A DNA stretch of 64,000 nucleotides from Phallusia mammillata (Eukaryota > Chordata > Ascidiacea > Phlebobranchia > Ascidiidae): positions 1-64,000 of the forward strand of contig QLIY01000234.1 in assembly GCA_003260075.1 (NCBI GenBank), in the 5' to 3' direction. The position numbers were made by a program, and so were the translations under genes. Under the pieces are notes generated by a model. That model made no database searches. It was not told the origin of the DNA and worked only from the letters and a program-made list of their open reading frames with translations. Below, piece after piece: positions 35,030 to 64,000 of this stretch. Within the stretch, counting starts at the first letter, position 1; each line of letters starts with the position of its first letter.

Positions 35030-36980
35030 ATGTTAAAGGTATTAATCCTCGTTTGTTTGAGTTTGGCAAATGTAAGTATAACTGAAAGAGTATTGGTTCA
35101 TTACAAAGGCAAAACGTATGCTAGATAAGGCTAAATTATTTTAAAAATTATGTCGTTTGTCGTATTTTTTAACAAAGCAATATGTTGTGTTTAATAAGTT
35201 TTACTGTTTAATCACGTAGTTTTAAATTAAAAATTAAGAAAAATAGGCATTTTGAACTTGTGAACTACCAAACGTTTCTTGCTGGTGTGCGATACTGAGT
35301 TGCTGGTAAAACTGTACAGTCATTGACGGCGGACTCATAAATTTGGTTAATCATTAACATGGGTTAAAATCAGGTTTATGAAAAAGTCTATCGAATTCCG
35401 CCAGAAATTCAGAAGGAATTTTATATAAGTTACTTTGGTACCTGGTTTGTTACAAAACACTTAATTTCCAAGTGTGACACTTAAAGTAGGTCTATAATGC
35501 CCAAACTCGAATGATGTTTGCTAAACTTGACGTCGAAAATGAAATTTAGGAATGAAAAATTTTGAACTTGTTGTAAACCTGTAAGGCGTCACCAAAATAC
35601 ACTGGTAAGCGGTAAAATTTCTTTTTTAATGTGTATTTTTTTGTGCAGCAGTGCCAGGCTGAAAATGTCATTTGGAAAGACGGAAAGTGCAGAGTTAAGG
35701 TAAGTGTTTAACAATGACAACATAGGGCTTCAAATTATTTTTGATTTCTAGTAATAGATTCTTTGTTCTAGCATTGAGATATGTCGAAATTAAATGTTTC
35801 AACAAACATAAAAAGCCATTATTAAAAGCACATATTTTGATCAGGGCAACCCACCCAAATACATGATGGGTCAAAATGGAGGGTACTCGGGTTATTGTCC
35901 ACCTGACTTTTTCTACATTAAATCACGGATACCTTGTAAGCATTGCCCAGGAAGTGGCACCAACTGTTGTGAAAATACTTTCCACACGTGCCTTCACGAC
36001 AAGTAAGCAAAATCAAAAGTAAAAGCAAACCAGTATGTTTGAGCATCTTTGGTGTTATAGTAATTGTTGTGTCATTTTAAAGTAAAATTAAACATCAGAT
36101 TAAAAATACAATTAAACAGCAAGACAAAACAAAAGATAGCCAAAAGCAGAGTGGCATTTTACAACTGTAACAATAACACATTTGCAGGTTATAAAAGCAA
36201 GTTTTTTTTACCAGATTATAAATGTACCTGATGACAGAGTATTTGTTTTCGGCAGAAATATAAATGGCTCGTGCGATTGGGCTAAGAATGTTACGACATC
36301 TACAGCTACTCCAAAGTCCCAGAAACCAAAAATCTCCACAATTCTGCCAAAAGATACAAGTGAAGCTCCTTGTGAAACCAGCAACGAGACGTTTTATGCG
36401 ACAACACCCAACATTATGGTAAGTTTCAATTACGCGTAACTTTTTTAACGCCACTAGACCTTTGGAGCATTTACATTTAACAATTTTTTGTAATAGGAAG
36501 TACATTTAACTATAATTTTTTATGGTTTATAATTGGCGAAAGTTTGACATAAAATGAAACACGTTACAACCGAAATTCTTCATGCTAACAACATGATACG
36601 AGTAAAGAAGATTATTATCAATCACGTTCAAAACCTATCCTGATGTAAGTTATATTTAATGTTTACAGAATCCGTTGATATCTACAAGTAACCTACATAG
36701 TCCAACTCCTACACCGATCACAATCTTACCAACTGACCACGATTTTGAGGATCACACGACAACACAAAAGACTGAAGAAGTGTCTACAAGTATTGCATGT
36801 TGGGTTGTCGGTGGAGTGATAGTGATTGGGCTAGCGGTTGTTCTGGCGCTTGTTATTAAACATTGGGATGATGTTGTTACCAGTAGCAGGGAATTTATGC
36901 GCAGCATCCGGCAAAGAAGTTACTCGGATACGGGACTTGCCTGTGACCCAAATGATCCTACAACCTACAGACCCAGATAA
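35030..36980 (+). CDS. Array gene F: single-module Cys-rich type I membrane protein, basic tail
   Basis: Exons 35030-35071 (MLKVLILVCLSLAN), 35649-35699 (NVIWKDGKCRVK), 35845-36002 (Cys module GYCPPDFFY, IPCKHC, TNCCENTFHTC), 36256-36418 (stalk with two Cys, NGSCDWAKNV and EAPCETSNETF) and 36669-36980 (HSPTPTPIT stalk, helix, tail). Total 241 residues, all junctions in phase and no tract in the gene, so this is one of the best models in the window. N-glycosylation sequons NGS, NVT and NET are present. The helix CWVVGGVIVIGLAVVLALVI is followed by HWDDVV...REFMRSIRQRSYSD, a basic tail without the Tyr motifs of C and E. Closest relative is gene H. AATAAA lies 418 bases downstream (37398-37403). 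Confidence 0.85.
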
Positions 36981-38168
36981 CAATTTCTCTTACAGCTGAA
37001 CAAAACTGACATTTTATGACTTACAAGAGAAAAACACGAGTTTCGAACAAACATGTTAACTTGACAGAACAACCCGTTTTCATGCACATCGAAGGTCAGC
37101 AAATGAATTTATTTTGGTACTTATTGTCACATTTTTCATTTCGGTTGTTGTTGCTTTCGACCAAGTCTATCAACTCGTTGTAAATAGGCCTATAAATGAG
37201 TCAGAACCTGATGGACAAGTCCGAAACCCAAACCAAACCCTACGTGTTTTTTGTGCATTCAACAGTTACACTTTTTTAAACATGTGATGAACAAATCCTA
37301 ATTTCCTTCTATAATATTTCAATATTGAATGTGTTGGCATTGAGCAGTAGTTACACATGTGTTTCGTCCGTTATCTTTGTGAAAAAGTAGAGTTGAAAAT
37401 AAAAGTATTTTTTTTCAAATTTTCCAAAAAAATGCGGGCTGAGATTTTTCCCCAGTCGACTTTTTGAATATCAGCAAGGCAATTTAGGTAAACCTCAAGA
37501 CAGCAAATATAAATTTACATGGAAAACGTGTATCGCCGCGCCAATTATGGGAAAGCAAACTCCAGTTACTATAACAAAAGCAAAATGCCAAACACCTGAA
37601 ATTTCGAAAGACTTTTCAAAAAACATTTTGAAACCATAAATCGTTGACTTAAATATTCATACCAGATTTGTTTAATAATTTTAGTAATCATTGCAAGAGT
37701 AGATTGCAAATTGTACCGATGTATTTAAATATCGCACGGTATAAACGAGTTTCAAATGTATTTTTAGTTCAATGCTTGTAGTTTATGTTAAAATCGCAAA
37801 ACTGTGCCAATCACGCTCCAATGTAGCAAAAACACATGTAAAAATACAATTAAATTACGATGATATCTCTCTTGGAGAAATACTTCTTGAGCTTTTATAG
37901 TATAAAAAAGTAACGAAATTGTAAAAACTTCTTGATGATCAGAAGGTCGCGCTGTGTCAAAAAAATAAAGTAGCATTAAAAGCCATTGTACAGATCCTAC
38001 CATTGGTCATTCTAAAGTTTGAATAAAAAAACGGAAACATAGACAACAAACAAATCACCGAACCATAAAGTTGTCGTCACAGCCCAATACACCTTACTGC
38101 TGTGACGTTAACTTTCAGTAAAGCAGGACCAAACCTTGCTTAACACGTGTTTTTTTACTGAGGCTGGG
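36981..38168. other. Intergenic DNA between genes F and G
   Basis: No gene seen. 37656-37840 closely matches the flank of gene H at 43945-44130 (shared GGCAAAACTGTGCCAATCACG-type stretch), showing that F and H were duplicated with downstream DNA. A likely polyadenylation signal for F is inside. Confidence 0.65.
37398..37403 (+). promoter_or_regulatory. Polyadenylation signal of gene F (candidate)
   Basis: AATAAA about 0.4 kb after the stop of F. Gene H has its signals at a similar distance. Confidence 0.45.
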
Positions 38169-40328
38169 ATGAAGTTTTCGGCTGATTCCGTCTATTTTTT
38201 GTTGTCCATATCTACGTACTTTGTACAGGTATGTAGGCTAATTTGTCATGTCTCTTGCAAGTATGTTATGCGTTATGTATAATTAGTTTTACTGACAAGT
38301 TTGTTGAAGGTTGTTAACAACATTGTAAGTTGTCAGCCTATAATGTACAGCATTCTGTACAAAATGTATACACAGTGTATTTTTAAGGTGTTTTTCTCCA
38401 GCGGTTTCCCAAAATTTGGACTTTGGGTTTTTTGGTATTTAAATGAAACACTTGCGGTTACAGCTGAAAAAAAGAAAGTGTTACAGCTGAAAAAAAAGCA
38501 AGTTCAGCAGTTTGCAAGCTCTTGGGGTAAACAACCGAGCTATGTTGCCATATAAGATGCATAAATATCCTTTTTTGTAACTAACAAGAAGTGTTTGACT
38601 AAGGATACCTCCTTTACCAGTAAACTGTTTGCTGCTAAACAGTATGTGCAAAAGAACATTATAGGTTATCTTAAAGTTATCTCAAAAACTGGTATGTTAT
38701 CTTCAACCAGGCCAAGATCAACGCATCTGATGTTATTTGGAAACATGGAACCTGTCAGTTCGTGGTAAGACATTGGGAAATAAATCGAGCTTTCAATTTT
38801 TTAAACACTGTAGAAAGTTGGATGGACATAAAAAACATAACTGGGATTAGCCCATAGGCGTCTATGCAGACCAGAGGCCATGGCACACTCATTGTCAAAT
38901 CACAGTACGCCAGGTCCATCAAAGGCGTCACACCGAATCATCCGTTCACCGAGAATTCCCAAATGGCAATGCGTACGCCACAAAATTCAAGTTTGCGATG
39001 GGATTTAAACCCACAACATAAGTCTTACCGAGACTCGCTCTCTACCAATTGAGCTCCGCAAAAATTAGATGACAAGTCTCCAAAATGTTGTTTTAAGCCT
39101 GTCTTTAAATGTCTCAAAGTGTGAGAAATGGTTTGCTGCACAAAACGAATTGCATTTAAACCTACTTACCAATACAGAAGATGAAGCCGAAACAGATTAA
39201 AGTCGACAACACATCAATTGTTTCCGCTTACTGTGGTTCAGACGAATTTTACAGATCTTTCAAATGTGTTAATTGTCCATTTCCTCACACGAATTGCTGC
39301 AACAACACATTTCGAACTTGTCACCACTACAAGTAAGCAAAAACAATATTGTGGCTTAGTGTTTAAATTTTAAACAAGGTATTTTCCTAAATATACGTAT
39401 ATGTGCTTATCTACAGTAATAACAAATCGAGTTCGTTGTGAAGGAAAAGTGCCTAAATGAAATAAGCTCTAAACATGTTTGAGTTTTGGATGTAATGCTT
39501 TTGATTTTGCAAACAAGTTGTAGACGTATATTTACTTTTACTAACTGGATTTACTTAAAGGGGTAATTGTCTGAAGCCCCCTAGGTTGAGCGCTGCAGAT
39601 GATCTCTCAAGCACATCTTTTGGAGTTATAAGCACATCAACTTCTACCACAAGCAGCACCTCCTTAAAAGCACATCGTTCGACAACAAGCCAATCTTCTA
39701 CATCATCTACAACAGAAGATTGGCATATCAACACTGTGTCGCGAACAACCACACACAAGAACAGGGTGGGTAAACAGAAAAACTCCGACTGTTTGATGAA
39801 GTAAAAATAGTTGTATTCGTCCTTTTTTGATTCCTGTATCCAAATCATAAAACTTACAGTCTAAAATAAAAATAGAAAATTCTAAATCCAGACTCGAAGC
39901 AAAATCAAGTCCCCTCAAAGGTTGCTTAATAACCGAAACAACAAAAATTACTCAAGCATGCAGGAAAAGTCAATAAATTTTAAGATATGTTATGATACAA
40001 AGTGGGTTAAAGCGGGACTTCCAATGTTACTTAAGTCTAACAAACCTAAAAAAAACTTTGTATGCGTTATATACAGCCAAAGGTGAAAACAACAGACACA
40101 TCTCTTGTGGATCCAGTTACTTATCCTGCTTCAAGCAACGAACTACCTATTTATGCGAGAACTCTCATTGCTTTTGCGGTTTTAGCTTTCATCATAGTGA
40201 CAGTGGTTCTGTGCTGCAAGTTCGGCTGCATAAAATGCAATCTAAACTTCGATCAATTAAAGACAAAGTTTTCAGGACAAACCGATTCGTCGAGAGGAAT
40301 TTACGCTCAAGCTAGGAGAACAACGTAA
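38169..40328 (+). CDS. Array gene G: single-module Cys-rich type I membrane protein
   Basis: Exons 38169-38228 (MKFSADSVYFLLSISTYFVQ), 38711-38764 (NASDVIWKHGTCQFV), 39178-39332 (Cys module YCGSDEFY, KCVNC, TNCCNNTFRTC), 39585-39765 (Ser/Thr stalk STSTSTTSSTSL) and 40077-40328 (stalk, helix, tail). Total 233 residues, phases 0,0,2,0. The stalk acceptor at 39585 is chosen because the later AG at 39599-39600 would give an immediate stop. The stalk lacks the Cys that follows the module in A-F and H, leaving the module one Cys short. The helix TLIAFAVLAFIIVTVVLCC runs into KFGCIKCN, so four Cys lie at the inner membrane face. The tail ends SRGIYAQARRTT. A truncated MITE and a tRNA-like SINE lie in its introns. 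AATAAA at 40480-40485. Confidence 0.83.
38383..38460. mobile_element. Truncated copy of the GTTTTTTTAAGG MITE, in gene G intron 1
   Basis: TTTTTAAGGTGTTTTTCTCCA to GAAACACTTGCGG matches the first half of the element at 331-498; the second half is missing. Confidence 0.65.
38870..39059 (-). mobile_element. tRNA-derived SINE in gene G intron 2
   Basis: Minus strand from 39059: GGAGCTCAATTGGTAGAG (A-box-like) and GGGTTTAAATCC (B-box-like) within a 65-base tRNA-like head, followed by an unrelated body. The acceptor stem does not pair well and the B box deviates (TTTAAAT for TTCGAAT), so it is a SINE head rather than a tRNA gene. Confidence 0.7.
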
Positions 40329-41323
40329 AATACTCGATCTGAAACTGTAAGCACGAAAATTACCAATAATAAGAACAACTCGTTCAAACAACATACATCT
40401 TGTGGTCACTTTTAAACAAAAATATTTTCTTGACATGTCTTTCCGACAGTCAAATGCCAGCAAATGAACAATTTGAGCAAATAAAAAGCAGACGTGTTTT
40501 CACAAACGTGACATCCTTGTCACATTTACAAGCCATTTTAGCAGAGAGTTCAGGTTATGACCGGTCTTAGTTGAGTTAAGTTGAGTTTATTTTGCTTGGT
40601 CAAAGAAAACATAGCGACACAATTGCACTAAAACAATCACCAAGCTGGAAATGCGCAACGTTGAAATCTTATGGAGCGCGAAAAGTGGAGGGCACAATTG
40701 GTGGATGAGAGCTAAACGCCGTCACTACAAGGCGTTATGTGACTGGGGCTCACAAGAAAGTGAAGTTAGCGCATTGTTGATAAACATGACGTTGGTGGAA
40801 CCAGTCGAGGGGGCACTACAAACTAACCACCCGTGTTAGGGAAAGAGGGTAACTCTTAAGTTCAAAAGAAAGTGACAAAATAGATTATTTGGTTTTAACT
40901 ATAAGAATGATTGCCATTCCACATAATTAAATAACCTTTTGTTCACTGGATGCCCCTGGCACTTTAACAAGTGTGGATTATTATTTGCTTTAATTAATTT
41001 TTGTTGAATGTTTGTTTATAGTTTAAATAACTTAGTCGATGGTTTCCAATTAAAATTACTTGTAAAACTAGCCAAAACGGTCCAGCGCATTCACACCTCA
41101 GTAGTAAAAATGTATACGTAACCTGATGAGAGTTTTAGGTATCACAGAACGAGGTATCAAAGTGTCATGTTGCTTCCCTGTGTTGGGTTGCTTGTTATTG
41201 TTCGTATTTCATTGACATTGCTCAAATTTCAATCGTAGCGTGAGTAAACCGGTGTTTAGCTTTCTAAACAGTCCTAGAAGTTGTTTGTATCTTACCTGTA
41301 AACTGTAAAGATTTAGGGCACAA
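40329..41323. other. Intergenic DNA between genes G and H
   Basis: No gene seen. Carries the polyadenylation signal of G and a copy of the TTGAGTTTATTT repeat near 40572 also seen at 8691. The frame around 40651-40839 is short, lacks splice context and has no family similarity. Confidence 0.6.
40480..40485 (+). promoter_or_regulatory. Polyadenylation signal of gene G (candidate)
   Basis: AATAAA 152 bases after the stop of G. Confidence 0.45.
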
Positions 41324-43454
41324 ATGTACCTCGTTATTAAAATCATATCTTTAGGATTTTTGTGCTGGGTAAGTGTTTGTTAATTGTATTTAATTAATTT
41401 AATATTAGAAGAGCTTCCTAATGTTCTATTACAGACAGTTTTCCGTTAAACAATGTTAAACCTCCTTATAAGTGCGTGCAAGTTGCAAATAAGTGTTACA
41501 CTGAAAAATAGACTGATTTAATTTCATAGTCATGTAACTTTAATTCCGTTCTTAGACGACCACAGGTAGGACTTGACTACATTAAAAAATATAGTTGGCA
41601 GCCAATTTTATAAACTTGTAAAAATGTAACCTTTTCAGCACTCTATTTTTAATGTATTTTAGAACCACGTGACTGGGGTAAAGGACGGGGAAACTTGGGA
41701 AAACGGAAAATGCAGATTTAAGGTGATTATCATGTTGCTTATAAACAGTTATGCTAGTAGTATTACATGCGACGGGGTATAGGGGACTTAATGAGGGCTC
41801 TGGGAAGAAAAATGTGCTGGTACAAGACGTTATATGGCCCCCGTTGAAACAATAGTCATGTACCTTAACTTGTATGAAAAATAGATGTGTAACATGCTGT
41901 ACTCGGCATTTAGGATTATATTTTTTGTAAACAATAAAGAATTGATGCATATTTTCCAAATTATTATGTAAATTTGGTATTTATGGGCCCCTTCTATGCG
42001 ACCTGGTGTACTGGCTTCACTCCCGATTTCATAGAGGAGTAATATGCTGTCCTCGGAATTTAGGATGATATTTTATGGCCCGCTGGAACTCCTATAGGTC
42101 CTGGTCTCGTTCTCGTAGTGCCTGGACTTAATAACATTCGTGGACGCCGGTGGCTGGAAAAAGATGGTGGACATGTTTCACTGGATGTTCCACCATTGCG
42201 TAATTGTGTGTAATAATAAATACAACATACATTAATATATTCGTATATGAGTCCATAATACTAACAAGCGGTATGTTTTTAGGATGCAAAACCTAAAGTT
42301 ATTGTGCGAGAAAGATGCCACAACCAGGCGTTAAATTATTTACTTTAACAAAAAAAAATTCAAAAGCGTTTAGCCATGACGTGTATGTTTTGATTAGGGT
42401 AACAAACCGAAACACATGCTTGGACCTGATGGAGGTTATTCAGGTTATTGTCCACCTGACTATTTTTACATAAATCCATGGACACCTTGCAAGAACTGTC
42501 CAGGAAGTCGCACCAACTGCTGTGAAAATACTTTCCGCACATGCTATTACGACAAGTAAGCAAAATTTTAATTAGATGACTTTTAGATTTGAATGTTGTC
42601 TCGAGTAATATCCTGCATAATTCTATAGTTTAAACGGTACTACAGTCTTCGATGTTGGGTTTTAAACAAGAACACCGGTATATTTGAGTATAAAATACAT
42701 GCTGTTTCCTAATTGTTGTGTCATTTAAAAGTGAAATAAAACATGTGCTTACAAAACACAAAAAAGCAGGGGACATAACAAGAGAGTTTATAAATGTTTT
42801 GTCAGTATATAAATATAATCTGACAGAGTTTATTTTCGGCAGGAACGTAAATGGATCGTGTGATTGGGCAAAGAATGTAACAACAACTACAGCTACGCCT
42901 AAGAAACCAAAGACATCTACCACTCTGCCAAAGGACACAACTGAAGCTCCATGCGAAACTGGCAACGACAACGAGACGTTTTATCCGACGGAACACGTCA
43001 TTGTAAGTTTCAATTAAACGTTGTCAACAAAAATCAAGGTTTTTAACTTTTAACTTAAAACCTTTGGGCCAAGCACCTCAGGCAATTTAACCAGCAAGTC
43101 CCCACCAGTATATGATGTCACGTAAGTTATATTTTATGTTTGCAGACTCCGGTGACTACTACAAACAAAGTGCATAGTCCAACTCCTTCGCCTACTCCAA
43201 GCTTACCAACTGGCCATGACCTTAAAGATAGTACGACAACACAAGAGCCAGAAGAAGCGTCTACATGTACTGAATGTTGGGTTGTCGGTGGAGTGATAGT
43301 GTTTGTTCTGGTGCTGATTGTTAAATATTGGGATGGTGTTGTTAGAATTAGCAACGAATTTATGCACAACATCCGGCAAAGAAGTTGCACGCCTGCGGCA
43401 GGCGACTATAGACCTGGTAGGCGCCAACCTCAAGAGCCAGATAACAACCATTAA
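41324..43454 (+). CDS. Array gene H: single-module Cys-rich type I membrane protein, basic tail
   Basis: Exons 41324-41368 (MYLVIKIISLGFLCW), 41663-41722 (GETWENGKCRFK), 42398-42555 (Cys module GYCPPDYFY, TPCKNC, TNCCENTFRTC), 42843-43002 (stalk, NGSCDWAKNV and EAPCETGNDNETF) and 43146-43454 (HSPTPSPTPS stalk, helix, tail). Total 243 residues, no tracts, phases 0,0,2,0. Its stalk is nearly superimposable on that of F, including the Cys pair and sequons. The helix CWVVGGVIVFVLVLIV is three or four residues shorter than in F. The tail carries NEFMHNIRQRSC as in F, then diverges (DYRPGRRQPQEPDNNH). Two AATAAA signals at 43865-43880. Last gene of the array; it runs tail to tail with TPP2. Confidence 0.85.
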
Positions 43455-44649
43455 ACAAAAATGACACTTCATGATTTACACTTTGCGAGTTTCGTGACAA
43501 ATAGATTGACTGGATTAAATAGTTTGAAATCTCTGACAACGCACACAGGAGCCTAACAGAATTAAGATTTGAATACCAGTGGTTATAGCCTATTAGGACA
43601 ATTTTTGTTGCTGTGAAACGCTTTTCTATATTTGTATGCTCGTTTTAGAACGTTTCAACACTTATGTTTGTCTGCATGCATTTACGAACAAGTTTTTATA
43701 GGTTTTATGTATGATTTGTCCACTCAACAGTTACACATTTTTAAACCAGTGAAGAACAAATCCTAATTCTCAACTATAATATTTCAAGATTGTATGTTTT
43801 GGCGCTGAAAAGCAGCCACGCATGTGTTTTCCAAGTTGCTGCACAAGACGTTTTTCTCGTGAAGAATAAAGTTGAATAAAAAACGAAGTAATTTTCAAAT
43901 TTGCTTTTTTGAAAACATTTTCAAGCCAAAATTGTAGACCTAATTATTCATACCAGATGTTTAATTCAAGTGATCATTGCAACAGTAGATTGTAAATTGT
44001 ACCTAAGTATTAAAATGTCGAACGGTATAAACGAGTTTTCAAATGTATTTTTAGTTTCAAGCTTGTAATGTATGTTGAAATGGCAAAACTGTGCCAATCA
44101 CGCTCCAACGTAGCAAAAACACATGTAAAAAAATCAGTAAAATCATCAAACGGGGTGAAAACAACGACACTGAATTTCGCTACTCACACATTATGAGATA
44201 AACTTCAAAAAGGTTTAAAACAGTAAAACCACCAATACACTTGCATGGGGAAAGGAATATAATGAACTCAAGAGGACAATCTTGTGTGTCCTGTAGAGTA
44301 GACCAATTGATATATGAGACTTAATTTTAGTTTTAAAGCGGGTTTCCAACGGGGTATGTGCAGCTAAACGATTCAAAACTTTTCATGTTGTTTTTGTCTT
44401 GGAAAACTATATATTAAGTGGGAACTGTTTTTTCAAAACGGTTTTACATTTAATAGCACAAAGCTCGTTAGAAAACCCGCTTTAGGAGCGCTAAGTCGTA
44501 GACTCGCGTTTCTCAAATGTTTTAATTCTTAATAAAACACATTTTCACGTTTGAAAAAAGTTCAAATAGTAAAAACGGTGTTCACAATTGAATAGATTTA
44601 AAATGTAGAGACTGCCCTACAGAATATTTCCTTGGTACAAAACAAAGGG
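43455..44649. other. Convergent intergenic region between gene H and TPP2
   Basis: 1.2 kb holding the 3' ends of both genes. 43945-44130 repeats the flank of gene F. No further gene seen. Confidence 0.65.
43865..43880 (+). promoter_or_regulatory. Paired polyadenylation signals of gene H (candidate)
   Basis: Two AATAAA hexamers 10 bases apart, 411 bases after the stop of H, in the region homologous to the F signal. Confidence 0.5.

Positions 44650-64000
<19,351 letters not shown>

Noticed and set aside
38994-39059. tRNA gene on the minus strand
   Set aside because: Box-like motifs are present, but the stem pairing is poor and a SINE body follows.
40651-40839. Open frame between genes G and H
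   Set aside because: Short, unspliced, no recognisable relative; expected by chance in this length of sequence.
9295-43454. Ly6/uPAR three-finger family for the array genes
   Set aside because: The CC pair is suggestive, but the terminal CN motif and the usual spacing are absent, and the proteins have a stalk and helix rather than a GPI signal.

Overview
The window looks like nuclear DNA from an invertebrate chordate, most likely a Ciona-type ascidian. The reasons are compact multi-exon genes with canonical GT/AG introns of about 0.1-2 kb, AT-rich introns, many short hAT-like MITEs and tRNA-derived SINEs, and two housekeeping genes that read clearly as animal orthologues. The species call is inference.

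Layout. 78-8327 (minus) holds the 5' two thirds of DHX37, a DEAH-box RNA helicase of ribosome biogenesis; its 3' exons lie off the left edge. 9295-43454 (plus) is a head-to-tail array of eight related genes, named A to H here. 44650-64000 (minus) holds most of TPP2, tripeptidyl-peptidase II; its first exons lie off the right edge. DHX37 and gene A are divergent; gene H and TPP2 are convergent.

The array is the biologically interesting part. Each gene has the same exon plan: signal peptide; a short exon centred on a W..xGxC-like motif; an exon with one cysteine-rich module (C-x10/12-C-x2-C-x6-C-C-x6-C); a Thr/Pro/Ser-rich stalk exon; and a last exon with stalk, one transmembrane helix and a short tail. 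Intron phases are 0,0,2,0 throughout, and gene B has one extra small exon. The module most resembles the single cysteine-rich domain of BCMA/TACI-type TNF receptors, so these may be a lineage-expanded family of small type I receptors. The tails diverge strongly: Tyr motifs in B, C and E, a nonsense-truncated tail in D, basic tails in F and H, and other tails in A and G.

The sequence is not a clean assembly. It contains 49 pure G or C tracts. Forty-two are 10-12 nt, and almost all that I traced lie where flanking sequence is directly repeated, often inside an exon. Seven are 44-99 nt and replace or interrupt sequence without a flanking repeat. The simplest reading is that they stand for assembly gaps: a 10-base minimum for overlapping contig ends, and estimated lengths for true gaps. 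Several exons of DHX37, TPP2 and genes D and E therefore appear twice, or are cut. Tracts are G up to 10.95 kb, C from 19.0 to 58.3 kb, and G again from 59.8 kb, suggesting that the middle pieces were placed in reverse orientation.
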